A DNA stretch of 64,000 nt from Chionoecetes opilio (lineage: Eukaryota > Arthropoda > Malacostraca > Decapoda > Majidae): the NCBI GenBank assembly GCA_016584305.1, contig JACEEZ010011608.1:10001-74000 (forward strand). Direction: 5' to 3'. Made by a program: the position numbers and the translations under genes. The stretch's first letter is position 1, and every line of letters starts with the position of its first letter. Positions 24,201-36,300 of this stretch are shown here, in pieces. The notes beneath the pieces were generated by a model. The model was given only the letters and a program-made list of their open reading frames with translations, did not search any database and was not told the DNA's origin.

Positions 24201-27200
24201 GGCTAGATGCCCAAACGTCCCGTGCTTAAAACGTGGGGGTAGATAGCCGGCTTTTTCCCGTGAATTTTTAAACGTGGGTGGCTAGTAGCCAAGATTGTCC
24301 CGTGACATTTATAAACGTGGGGGGGCTAGATGCCAAGATTGTCCCCTGCATTTATAAACGTGGGGGGCTGATAGCCCCAAAGGTTGTCCCGTGACATTAT
24401 AAAAGTGGGGGCTAGAAAGCCAAGGGTGTCCCCTGACATTTATAAACGTGGGGTGGCTAGATAGCCAAGATTGTCCCGGACATTTATAAAAGTGGGGGCT
24501 AGATACCAAAGGGTGTCCCCTGAATTATAAAAGTGGGTGGCTAGATAGCCAAGATTGTCCCGTGACATTTATAAACGTGGGTGGCTAGATAGCCAAAGGG
24601 TGTCCCCGGGCTTTATAAAGGGGTGGCTAAAAGCCAAGATTCCCCTGACATTTATAAACGTGGGTGGCTGATAGCCAAGATTGGTCCCGTGCATTTATAA
24701 ACGGGGTGGGTAAAAGCCAAGGGGTGTCCCGGACATTTATAAACGTGGGGGCAGATAGCCAAGGTTGTCCCGTGACATTTAAAGGGGTGGCTAGATAGCC
24801 AAGATTTTCCCGTGACATTTATAAAAATGGGGGGGCTAGATACCAAGATTTCCGTGACATTTATAAACGTGGGGGCTAGATAGCCCAAAGGTTTTCCCCC
24901 TGACATTTATAAACGTGGGGGGCTGATAGCCAAAATTGTCCCTGACTTTTTAAACTGGGTGGCTAGATAGCCAAGGGGGTCCCCCTGACATTTTTAAACG
25001 TGGGTGGTAGATAGCCAAGGTTTTTCCCGGGGCATTTTAAAAAGTGGGTGGCTAATAGCCAAGATTGTCCCTGGGCATTTATAAACGTGGGGGGCAGATG
25101 CCAAGATTGTCCCCTGAATTTATAAGTGGGGGGCTAGTAGCCAAGAGTCCCGGACATTTATAAACGGGGTGGTAGATAGCCAAGATTGTCCTGACATTTA
25201 TAAACGTGGGTGGGTAGATGCCAAGATTTTTCCGTGACATTTTTAAAAGGGGTGGCTAGATAGCCAGTTGTCCCCTTTACATTTTAAAAGTGGGGGGCTA
25301 GATGCCAAGATTTCCCCTGACATTTATAAAAGTGGGGGGTAGATAGCCAAGATTGTCCCATGCATTTTTAAAAAAGTGGGTGGCTAATAGCCAAGATTGC
25401 CCCTGAATTTTATAAACTGGGTGGTAGATGCCAAGATTTTCCCATGACATTTATAAACGTGGGTGGCTAATAGCCAAGGTGTCCCCTGAAATTTATAAAC
25501 GTGGGTGGCTAATAGCCAAGATTTTTCCCCTGCATTTTTAAACGGGGGGGCTAGTAGCCAAGATTGCCCGTGACATTTATAAAGTGGGGGGCTAGATAGC
25601 AAGTTGTCCCGTGACATTTAAAAGGGGGGGCTAGTGCCAAGAGGTTTCCCCTGACATTTTTTAAAATGGGGGGAGATAGCCCAAAATTGTCCCGGCATTT
25701 TTAAAGGGGTGGCTAGATAGCCAAGATTTTTCCCATGACATTTATAAACGTGGGGGGCTAGATAGCCAAAATTGTCCCCCTGACATTTTTAAAAGTGGTG
25801 GGTAGAAGCCAAGAAAATTTTCCCCCTGACATTTTAAAAAATGGGGGGCTAGATAGCCCCAAAATTGTCCCGTGACATTTTAAAAAATGGGGGGCTAGAT
25901 AGCCAAGATTGCCCCTGACTTTATAAACGGGGGGGCTAATAGCCAAGGGGTTTTCCCCCTGAATTTATAAAAAGGGGGTGGCTAGTAGCCAAGATTGCCC
26001 GTGACATTTATAAAAAAGTGGGTGGCTAATACCAAGATTGTCCCTGACATTTATAAACGGGTGGCTGATAGCCAAGATTTCCCTGACATTTATAAACGGG
26101 GGGGGCTAATAGCCAAGTTGTCCGTGAATTTATAAACGTGGGTGGCAATAGCCAAGTTTTGCCCCTGACATTTAAAAAATGGGTGGTAGATAGCCAAAGT
26201 CCCCGACATTTTTAAAAGGGTGGCTGATAGCCAAGATTGTCCCGTGACATTTTTAAACGTGGGTGGCTGATAGCCAAGATTGTCCCTGAATTTATAAAAG
26301 GGGGGGCAGATGCCAAGATTGTCCCCTGACATTTATAAACTGGGGGTAGATAGCCAAGATTGTCCCGGGACATTTAAAACGGGGGTGGCTAGATAGCCAA
26401 AAAAATTTTCCCCCTGACTTTTTAAACGTGGGTGGCTAGATAGCCAAGATTGTCCCCTGACATTTTTTAAAACGGGGTGGCTAGTAGCCAAGATGTCCCG
26501 TGACATTTATAAACGTGGGTGGCAGATAGCCAAGATTGCCCTGACATTTTAAAAGTGGGGGCTAGATAGCCGGTTGTCCCCCTGACATTTAAAACGGGGT
26601 GGCTAGATAGCCAAAATTTTCCCGTGAAATTTTTAACGGGGTGGTAGAAGCCAAGTTTTCCGGGCATTTTTAAAGGGGTGGGTAGATAGCCAAGGTTGTC
26701 CCCTGACATTTTTAAAAGGGGTGGCTAGATAGCCAAGGTTGTCCCGTGACATTTATAAACGTGGGTGGCTAGATAGCCAAGATTGTCCCGTGACATTTAT
26801 AAACGTGGGTGGCTAGATAGCCAAGATTGTCCCGTGACATTTATAAACGTGGGTGGCTAGATAGCCAAGGTTGTCCCGTGACATTTATAAACGTGGGTGG
26901 CTAGATAGCCAAGATTGTCCCGTGACATTTATAAACGTGGGTGGCTAGATAGCCAAGATTGTCCCGTGACATTTATAAACGTGGGTGGCTAGATAGCCAA
27001 GATTGTCCCGTGACATTTATAAACGTGGGTGGCTAGATAGCCAAGGTTGTCCCGTGACATTTAACGTGGGTGGCTAGATAGCCAAGGTTGTCCCGGACAT
27101 TTATAAAAGTGGGTGGGTAGATAGCCAGATTTTTCCCTGACATTTATAAACGTGGGTGGCAGATAGCCAAGATTGTCCCGTGACATTTAAAACGGGGTGG

Positions 27201-30200
27201 GTAATAGCCAAGATTCCCCGTAATTTATAAAAAGTGGGTGGGTAGATAGCCAAGATTGTCCCCTGACATTTATAAACGTGGGTGGCTAGATAGCCAAGAT
27301 TGTCCCGTGACATTTATAAACGTGGGTGGCTAGATAGCCAAGGTTGTCCCGTGACATTTATAAAACGTCGGGTGGCTAGATAGCCAAGATTGTCCCGTGA
27401 CATTTATAAAGTGGGGGGCTAGATGCCAAGGTGTCCCCTGACATTTTTAAAAAGTGGGGGGGCTAGATAGCCAGATTTTCCCCGGGCATTTATAAACGTG
27501 GGGGGTAATAGCCAAGTTGTCCGTGCATTTTTAAAAAGTGGGTGGCTAGATAGCCAGGGTTTCCCCCGGACTTTATAAACGTGGGGGCTAGATAGAAGGT
27601 TGTCCCGTACATTTATAAACGGGGGTGGTAGTACCCAAAATTTTCCCGTAATTTTTAAAGGGGGGGGAATAAACCAAAATTGTCCCTGACATTTAAAACG
27701 GGGGGGCTAGATAGCCAAGGGTTTTCCGTGACATTTATAAACGTGGGGGGCTAGTAGCCAAGATTGTCCCTGACATTTAAACGGGGTGGGTAGTAGCCAA
27801 GATTGTTCCCGTGACTTTTTAAAAAGTGGGTGGCAGATACCAAAGGGTTTCCCGTGACTTTTTAAACGGGGGGGTAGTAGCCAAGGTTGTCCTGACATTT
27901 TAAACGTGGGTGGCTAGTAGCCAAATTTGCCCCTGCATTTATAAAATGGGGTGGTAGATAGCCAAGATTGTCCCGTGACATTTTAAAAAGGGGTGGTAAT
28001 AGCCCAAAATTGTCCCCCTACATTTTAAACGTGGGTGGCTAGATAGCCAAAATTGTCCCCCTGAATTTTAAAATGGGTGGCAAAATACCAAGATTGTCCC
28101 GTGACATTTTTAAAAAGTGGGTGGCAGATAGCAAGATTGTCCCGTGACATTTATAAAAGTGTGGGCTAGATAGCCAAGATTTTCCCCGGGCATTTAAACG
28201 TGGGTGGGTAGATGCCAAGGTTTTCCGTACATTTATAAAAGTTGTGTGGGGTAGATAGCCCAAAATTGTCCCGGCATTTTAAACGGGGGTGGCTAATCCA
28301 AGATTGTCCGTGACTTTTTAAAAAGGGTGGCAGAAGCCAAGGTTTCCCTGACATTTATAACGTGGGGGGGTAGATAGCCAAGGTTGTCCCGGCATTTATA
28401 AAGGTGGGCAATGCCAAGATTGTCCCGGACATTTTTAAACGTGGGGCTAGATAGCCAAATTTTCCCGTGACATTTATAAAGTGTGTGGCTAGATAGCCAA
28501 GGTTTTGTCCCGGAAAATTTTTAAACTGGGGGGCTAGATAGCCCCAAAATTGTCCCTGACATTTATAAAAGGGGTGGCTAATAGCCCAAAGGTTTTTCCC
28601 CTGAATTTTAAACGTGGGTGGCTAGATGCCAAGATTTCCCCGGGCATTTAAAAAGTGGGGGCTAGATAGCCAAGGTTTTTCCCGTGACATTTATAAAAGT
28701 TTTGTGGCTAGATAGCCAAAATTGTCCCGTGCATTTAAAACGTGGGTGGCAGATAGCCAAGATTGTCCCCCGACATTTATAAACGTGGGTTTTCTAGTAG
28801 CCAAGGTTTCCCCGGGCATTTATAAACGTGGTTGGCACTCAGCGGGTTAAGTGCAAAGTATGGTGGCTGTAGGACCCGCTAGTGCAGTGTGCCGCTAGCA
28901 GGAGGCGAGTGTCCACGAGTGTGTGTGGGTGTGCTCGTGTACACCTTGGTACAGTATAGTGGGCCTTTAGTGGTGTCCCGTGTGGCTGGGTGGGTGTGCT
29001 CGTGTACACCTTGGTACACTAGTGGCGTGTCCTGTATGATGTGTGGCTGGGTGGGTGTGCATGTGTACACCTTGGTACACTAGTGGCGTGTCCTGTATGA
29101 TGTGTGGCTGGGTGGGTGTGCTTGTGTACACCTTGGTACACTAGTGGCGTGTCCTGTATGACGTGTGGCTGGGTGGGTGTGCTCGTGTACACCTTGGTAC
29201 ACTAGTGGCATGTCCTGTATGACGTGTGGCTGGGTGGGTGTGCTGTGTGTGCATTGCTGTGCCTGCTGCCGCTTCCAAGTTGCCAGAATCCCTTGTTGAC
29301 AGTCAATGTGTTTGTTTTGAAAGCTTCCTCCTGTGCTGACACATTGTTGTGTTTATATCTCGGTTAATCATACTTCTTGATAGATTGATTTTCATGTTCC
29401 ACAAGAACATCTAGTCTACACAGTTTGCATTAATTGTATTGCGTATATTACAAAATACAGAAAGTTCTGTGACATCTTATTCTTTAACATATAAAACAGT
29501 TTGCTAATGTCTGCTTTCAACAAGAAAGTTGTTCCTTCTAATGATCAAAGTTTTGTTCCAAGATACATAATAGATAATACTGTGGAGGGTTGAATAGATA
29601 ATACTGTGGAGGGTTGAATAGATAATACTGTGGAGGGTTGAATAGATAATACTGTAGAGGGTTGAATAGATAATACTGTAGAGGGTTGAATAGATAATAC
29701 TGTAGAGGGTTGAATAGATAATACTGTAGAGGGTTGAATAGATAATACTGTGGAGGGTTGAATAGATAATACTGTAGAGGGTTGAATAGATAATACTGTG
29801 GAGGGTTGAATAGATAATACTGTGGAGGGTTGAATAGATAATACTGTAGAGGGTTGAAATAGATAATACTGTGGAGGGTTGAATAGATAATACTGTAGAG
29901 GGTTGAATAGATAATACTGTAGAGGGTTGAAATAGATAATACTGTGGAGGGTTGAATAGATAATACTGTGGAGGGTTGAATAGATAATACTGTAGAGGGT
30001 TGAAATAGATAATACTGTGGAGGGTTGAAATAGATAATACTGTGGAGGGTTGAATAGATAATACTGTGGAGGGTTGAATAGATAATACTGTACAGGGTTG
30101 AAATATAATAGTCTTGAACCCTAAAGCAGATTATTTGTCAAAATTCACAGCTAATTTTGTTTACATTCTGCTTTCCTTTTGAATATACATGTATTCCGAA

Positions 30201-31614
30201 CACTAATTATCAAATGCCCAACAAGTGTCTTGGAGGTAAATAAGAGAAGGAAATAATACGAAAATAATAAATTGAATTCTCTATTAGACATTTGCATTAT
30301 ATTTACCGTGGGATCAAACTGTCGCAATGATTTGAATGCTTCTCTGTAATCCCAGGAGATTTGTAAGACATGAATAATTATATCAATTTGAGGTGATTTC
30401 CAAGTGCATGAAGGCATGTCTGAGAGGTCATCAGTAGACATGTGCCGAGATGACCGTTGTAATGTTTCCAGCCATGCTTTGATCTGATTGCCTGGTAATA
30501 TTAAGACCGTCATGTCGTGATGGGATGTATAATATAGTTATGATTAACCTTTCATTAGTCTATCATTACTAAATTGTTTTCATTATCATTGGTTGTCAAG
30601 TCAGAGCATGCTAAAAAAAAATCAAAATTAACAAAAAAAACTAAAATTAATTAACCTCCATAGCAACTTTTTTGGTATCTTGGTGCTGTGCTATTGCTTC
30701 ATTTATTGGTATATATAACTCGAGGTGTGCTTGTGTGTGTGTGTGTGCTCATATGTGTACAAACAGCCCAGCACCAGCAGTCAGGCAAGGGCCGAGGAGC
30801 CAAGCGCAAGGTCCCGGAGACCACGGCGGGGAACAAGAAGGCCCGGGGAGACATGCCGGCGCCCAAGCTGCACGGCTACCCCGTCGACCACCCCTTCAAC
30901 AAGGACGGCTACCGCTACATCCTGGCCGAGCCCGACCCCCACGCCCCCTTCAGGTGAGACCACAGACCAGCACAGGTGTATATAAGAACATAAGAAAATA
31001 AGGCCCCTGATTTTCCTTCTCTGACCTTTGACAGCTATACAAGAAAATTGCTCCTTTGCCATAAGAACATAAGAAAATAAGGAAGCTACAAGAGGCCGCG
31101 AGACTTACATGTGGTAGTTCCTGTTACTTAATACTACCTACATCCACCTCATCCCCATCCATGAATTTATCCAAACTCCTTTTAAAGATATCTATTGACT
31201 CCGCACTGACCACCTGACGACCGAATCCTTCCAATCATTTACCATCATATTTGTGAACCAGTTTTTCCCTATTTCCTTTTTAAATCTGTACTGCTCTTCA
31301 CACAGACTGTTGACTTAATATTGTCTATAAATGCATTACTGAAGAATATCGGCTGTTCATTGTGACATTTATGAGAGATGTTATTACCTCCGCCAACGAA
31401 GTTGGAGGGGTTATGTTTTCACCCCGATCTGTCTGTCTGTTTGTTAGTGTACAGGATTTCTCAAAAAGTTACCAATAGATTTGGACCAAACTCAGTATAC
31501 CAAGTCTATTTGGTATAAGGAAGAACCGATTTAATTTTGGATGAAATCTATTGACAACTGTTGCCATGGCAACCAATTGATGAAATATTCGACCGGAGGT
31601 ATGCGCTCATACTG

Positions 31615-31645
<31 letters not shown>

Positions 31646-33272
31646 TCACAACTGTTGCCATGGCAACCAATTGATGAAATATTCGGGCGGAGGTATGCGC
31701 TCTACTGAGTGCCCCCCCCCCTAGTTTTATACTGTTTGCATATCCACCTCTAACCTTAAGTCCAGAACAAAGACTGAAACAGACTTGTGTGAGATTTTCA
31801 TTAATCATAATTATTAAATTGTTACTGATGTGTGACCAGATAGAGGAGATAAAGCACCAAAAATTAATCCACAGCATCTTTTGATATGAGACTGTAACAA
31901 AAAACTCAATTTTTTCCTATAATTAAACTTTCCATTTGGTAATTTTTTGCTCTCAATCTGTGCATAATATGTATTCTTTAATTACTTCATGTGTGATTGT
32001 TACCCTCTTGGTGTCACAATATATTCATCATTTATAAGGAGATGTTTGTATAAAAAGTACATTCAGGAAGTAAACATAGATATGCCTATAATGCCAACAT
32101 GATTTCGTAAAGAAAGATCTGAAGTAGAGTACCTTTTGTCCCCTTCCCCAGGCAGGAGTTTGACGACAGCAACGACTGGGCCGGCAAACCCATCCCCGGG
32201 TGGCTGTACCGAGGCCTCAGCCCCGGCGCGGTGCTGCTGGCGCTGCACGACAGAGCCCCGCAGCTGCGCACCGCTGACGACCGCCTCGCTGTGTCCGGAG
32301 ACAAGGGTTACTGCCTCATACGGGCCACTCACAGTCAGTCACACTCACTTTTCTGGCATTGATATCTACCATTCCACTTCTGTTCAAGAGTCTATTAGTC
32401 TATATTTTTTAGTGAGGCAAAAATTCCACTCTATCATAAGGTCACATGCTTAAAACTATGCCTATGTTTACCTGATAATATGGTTAACTACGATAAAATA
32501 CAACTGAAATTTAGAAGAACCGTACTATTCACTTCTCCTGGCATCAAATATCAGTCAGTAAGCAGCAAGGGGGCAGGATTTTTCACCTCGTTAAAAAAAC
32601 TGAGTATAGATTTTTAGTTTCTGAAAAATTTTGTTTATAGAAGCTAGAGATTAACTTTTGACATGATATGGTTTCAGAAAGCTTTAAGTCCCAATTTATT
32701 GATCTATAATCATGCAGGAACTACCACGTGTAGGTCTCGCGGCCTCTTGTAGCTTCCTTATTTTCTTATGTTCTTATAATCTGATTTTACGATACAAGAA
32801 CATAAGAAAATAAGGAAGCTACAAGAGGCCGCGAGACATACACGAGGTAGTTCCTGTAATGATGTAAGATGGTATTCCTGGTATTCCTTCCGGTTCAGCC
32901 ACGTTCGAGCCACCATTCGTCGCGTGGTGGCGCTTTATAGTCAATAACCTTGTACTGGAGAATCTCGTTTATCAAGACCCAATGGGGTGAGCGCATACGG
33001 ATAACTATTTTGCGTTGTTTGAGAGTTAGTCTTATGGAATGCGCAATCCCTTTTTATCACAAGGAACCGGCCGAGGGCCACACAAAATGGGTGTAACACC
33101 CAACAGCCCGCTTGGCCAGCCCTAATAGAGACAGTAAGAGAATAAAATAGAAAGTGGGGTGACCAATTAAGTTGGAGTGTCTTGGTGGAACCTTATTTTG
33201 AAATTAGTCATAGGAAAGTGACAATAAAACAGGAAGAGCAAGTTCAGAGTTATCAGTAGAAAAAACGTAAAG

Positions 33273-33308
<36 letters not shown>

Positions 33309-36300
33309 TAAATGCCTGGGTACGATTAGTGCCTTTTTTGAAGTGTGCCGTGTTTGAAGCCGGTTAAACGGTTCTCCTGTAGTTGGTATTGCAAAATGTC
33401 TAGATAGGATCAAAGTATCTACATATATTAGTTCTGGATATGCATTTGACTGACTGTGTTATGTGAGGGTGGGTGGAAGTGCGCGCGTGTACTGGGAGTG
33501 CACCATCGACGACCAGCCTGAGGGGTCCCACACACGCATCGGGTGGTGTCAGCAGCTGGCCAACCTGCAGGCGCCGCTGGGCTATGATAAGTTTGGCTAC
33601 TCCTGGAGGTCACGGTGAGGCTCGGCATTATCATCATACAGTAAACCCTCTCTAATTCGAACTAATTGGGGGGAGACCTGGGTCGAATTAGCCGAAAGTC
33701 CGAATTATCCGAATTATCCAATGTTTACCAATGTTAGGTCAAGGTGAGTGAGGCTCGTCATTATCATCATATGTAAAAACAGGTGTTGGAGACTTTTTTT
33801 TCTCTAGGAATTATGGAATTCAATTTAAAAATATATAGAATACAGGTACTCAACCGGTATTGAATGAATAATACTATGAGGAAGTTACAGATTTTATGGG
33901 ACGAAAAAAAATATGGTTTAGAGGCGACCTTACTGGAGTAAAAACAGGTGATGAAGGAGACATGGGCTGGGAAGTGAGTCCTTTATTCCTGACTAGTTTT
34001 GCCTTGACTGGGCTTAATTCCTCTGAAGAAGCCCAGTAAAGGTGAAACTAGTCAGGAATAAAGTACTCGCTTCCCAGCCCATGTCTCCTTCATCACCTGT
34101 TTTTACACCTGTCAGTATGTCTACACATTATAATCATACTTATGAAGAGTGGTTACTAAGGTCCAAGAACACCTCCCATCTTATAATAGAATCAATATAC
34201 CTTAGGATTTACATAAAAATATCATAATAACCTATGCAAAGACTACAGTCCATCCATAATCCACTTATTTACATGGACTTTCTTGTCTCTCAGGGAAGTT
34301 GTAGGTTTCTGATAATGTTCACTGCTTTCAAATAGGGTTGTTAGTGGACGGCATCCGGCGTCATCCTAACACACAAGTATAGTCTTTTTTTAACGAAGCA
34401 AAAATTCCATTCTACTATCTTAATGTCTCGTGCTTAAAATGATGCCTAGGTTTACCTGATAATAGGGTTAACTGTGATAAAACAGCTGAAATTTAGAAGA
34501 ACTGTAGTATTCCCTTCTCCTGGCATCAAATATCAGTCAGTCAGCAGCAAGGGGTCAGGATTTTTCACCTCGCTAAAAAAACAGTGTAGTCATTATTAAT
34601 CACCTGCCTGCTTTGAGATCACCACTAGCTGCCCGTAACATCTGCAGGAAGGGCACAGTGTTCCACGAGTCCCGAGGAAAACACTACTTTGATGGCGGGT
34701 TCAGCGAGGGAGACGTGCTGGGTATCATGATAGACCTGCCGGAGAAGAACCCAGTGTCTCAATTCCCTCCCACCTACAAGGACAAGGTAATACATTCTTC
34801 ACTACACCTCTACCTCGTTTAACACAACTGTGCTTTATGAAAATTCAGAGTTAACAAAAAAAATGTGCCAAAATTCATTTAACGCACGAAAAGAAAAAAA
34901 ACGTTGCCCACAAAATTGTTATTGAATTTAAAGAAACCTGGGAAATCAATGGGAACTTAAGATTTGTTGAACGCACAATTTTCCAGGAGTGATATGTGTG
35001 TTAAACCAGTCACAGGTGTACTCTTGATAGGACACAATGAACATTTAGTCGTGTTTGTGCCCTAATCCATTGGGTCTGTCCAGCAGAAAGAAAGAAAATT
35101 CAAGTCCTCATGATATCCTGTAGCATTAATAACATGAATTTGTAATTATAGTGATGACAAAAGCTTTCCTGCATTGTGTATGATGATAGTTAAAAGTTAG
35201 AATTGTTTATTAACATCTTCATTGTGGACTGGAGAGTAGACATATATAATTGTGTAGATGTATAAAAATAATTGCATGTATAATTGTGCATGTTTCAGCC
35301 TCTCGTCAAGTTCCGGTCTCACCTGTACTACGAGGACAAAGATGACGTGCCAGAGTCCCTGAAGAACTTGAAGCCACTCTCAGGAAGCAAAATAACCTTC
35401 TTTAAGTAAGTGTTCTCCTGAATCTGGACACATCCCCCTGCGTAGGGAAGGTGGTGATAAGAGAGTGGAGTTAACTAAGGAGGTTTGTGATCAGGTAAGG
35501 ATGGGGTGAAGGATGACAGGTGGGAGGGTAAGGGTAAGATCTGTTCTGTGGGAGTCATAAAATCATCCTGGGTGGCTGTAACAATATGATAATAGCAATG
35601 GCATTAGTAATTATAATGACAAGTGATGATAATAGCAATGGTAGTAGTGATTATAATGACAAATGATGATAATAGCAATGGCAGTAGTGATTATAATGAC
35701 AAGTGATGATAATAGCAATGGCAGTAGTGATTATAATGACAAGTGATGATAATAGCAATGGTAGTAGTGATTATAATGACGTGATGATATAGCATGGCAT
35801 TGATTATATGCAAAGTGATAATAGCAATGGTAAAGTGATTATATATGCAAATGAATGATAATAGCATGTAGTAGTGATTATAATGACAAATGATGATAAT
35901 AGCAATGGCAGTAGTGATTATAATGACAAATGATGATAATAGCAATGGCAGTAGTGATTATAATGACAAATGATGATAATAGCAATGGTAGAAGTGATTA
36001 TAATGACAAATGATGATAATAGCAATGGTAGTAGTGATTATATAATGACAAATGATGATAATAGCAATGGCAGTAGTGATTATAATGACAAATGATGATA
36101 ATAGCAATGGTAGTAGTGATTATATAATGACAAATGATGATAATAGCAATGGTAGAGTGATTATAATGACAAATGATGATAATAGCAATGGTAGAAGTGA
36201 TTATTAATGACAAATAATGATAATAGCAATGGCAGTAGTGATTATAATGACAATTATGATAATAGCATGGTAGAAGTGATTATAATGACAAATGATGATA

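Larger units (their letters stand above)
28833..30766 (+). other. ash2 giant intron, 3' part after the satellite
   Basis: This stretch holds two further minisatellites (28915-29250 and 29575-30108), a possible minus-strand exon (about 30302-30501) and AT-rich sequence up to the exon 5 acceptor. Confidence 0.7.

Noticed and set aside
16213..28832. Regular array that could be mistaken for a CRISPR or a repeat protein
   Set aside because: Units are contiguous with no unique spacers, the context is eukaryotic, and the open frames do not persist between units.
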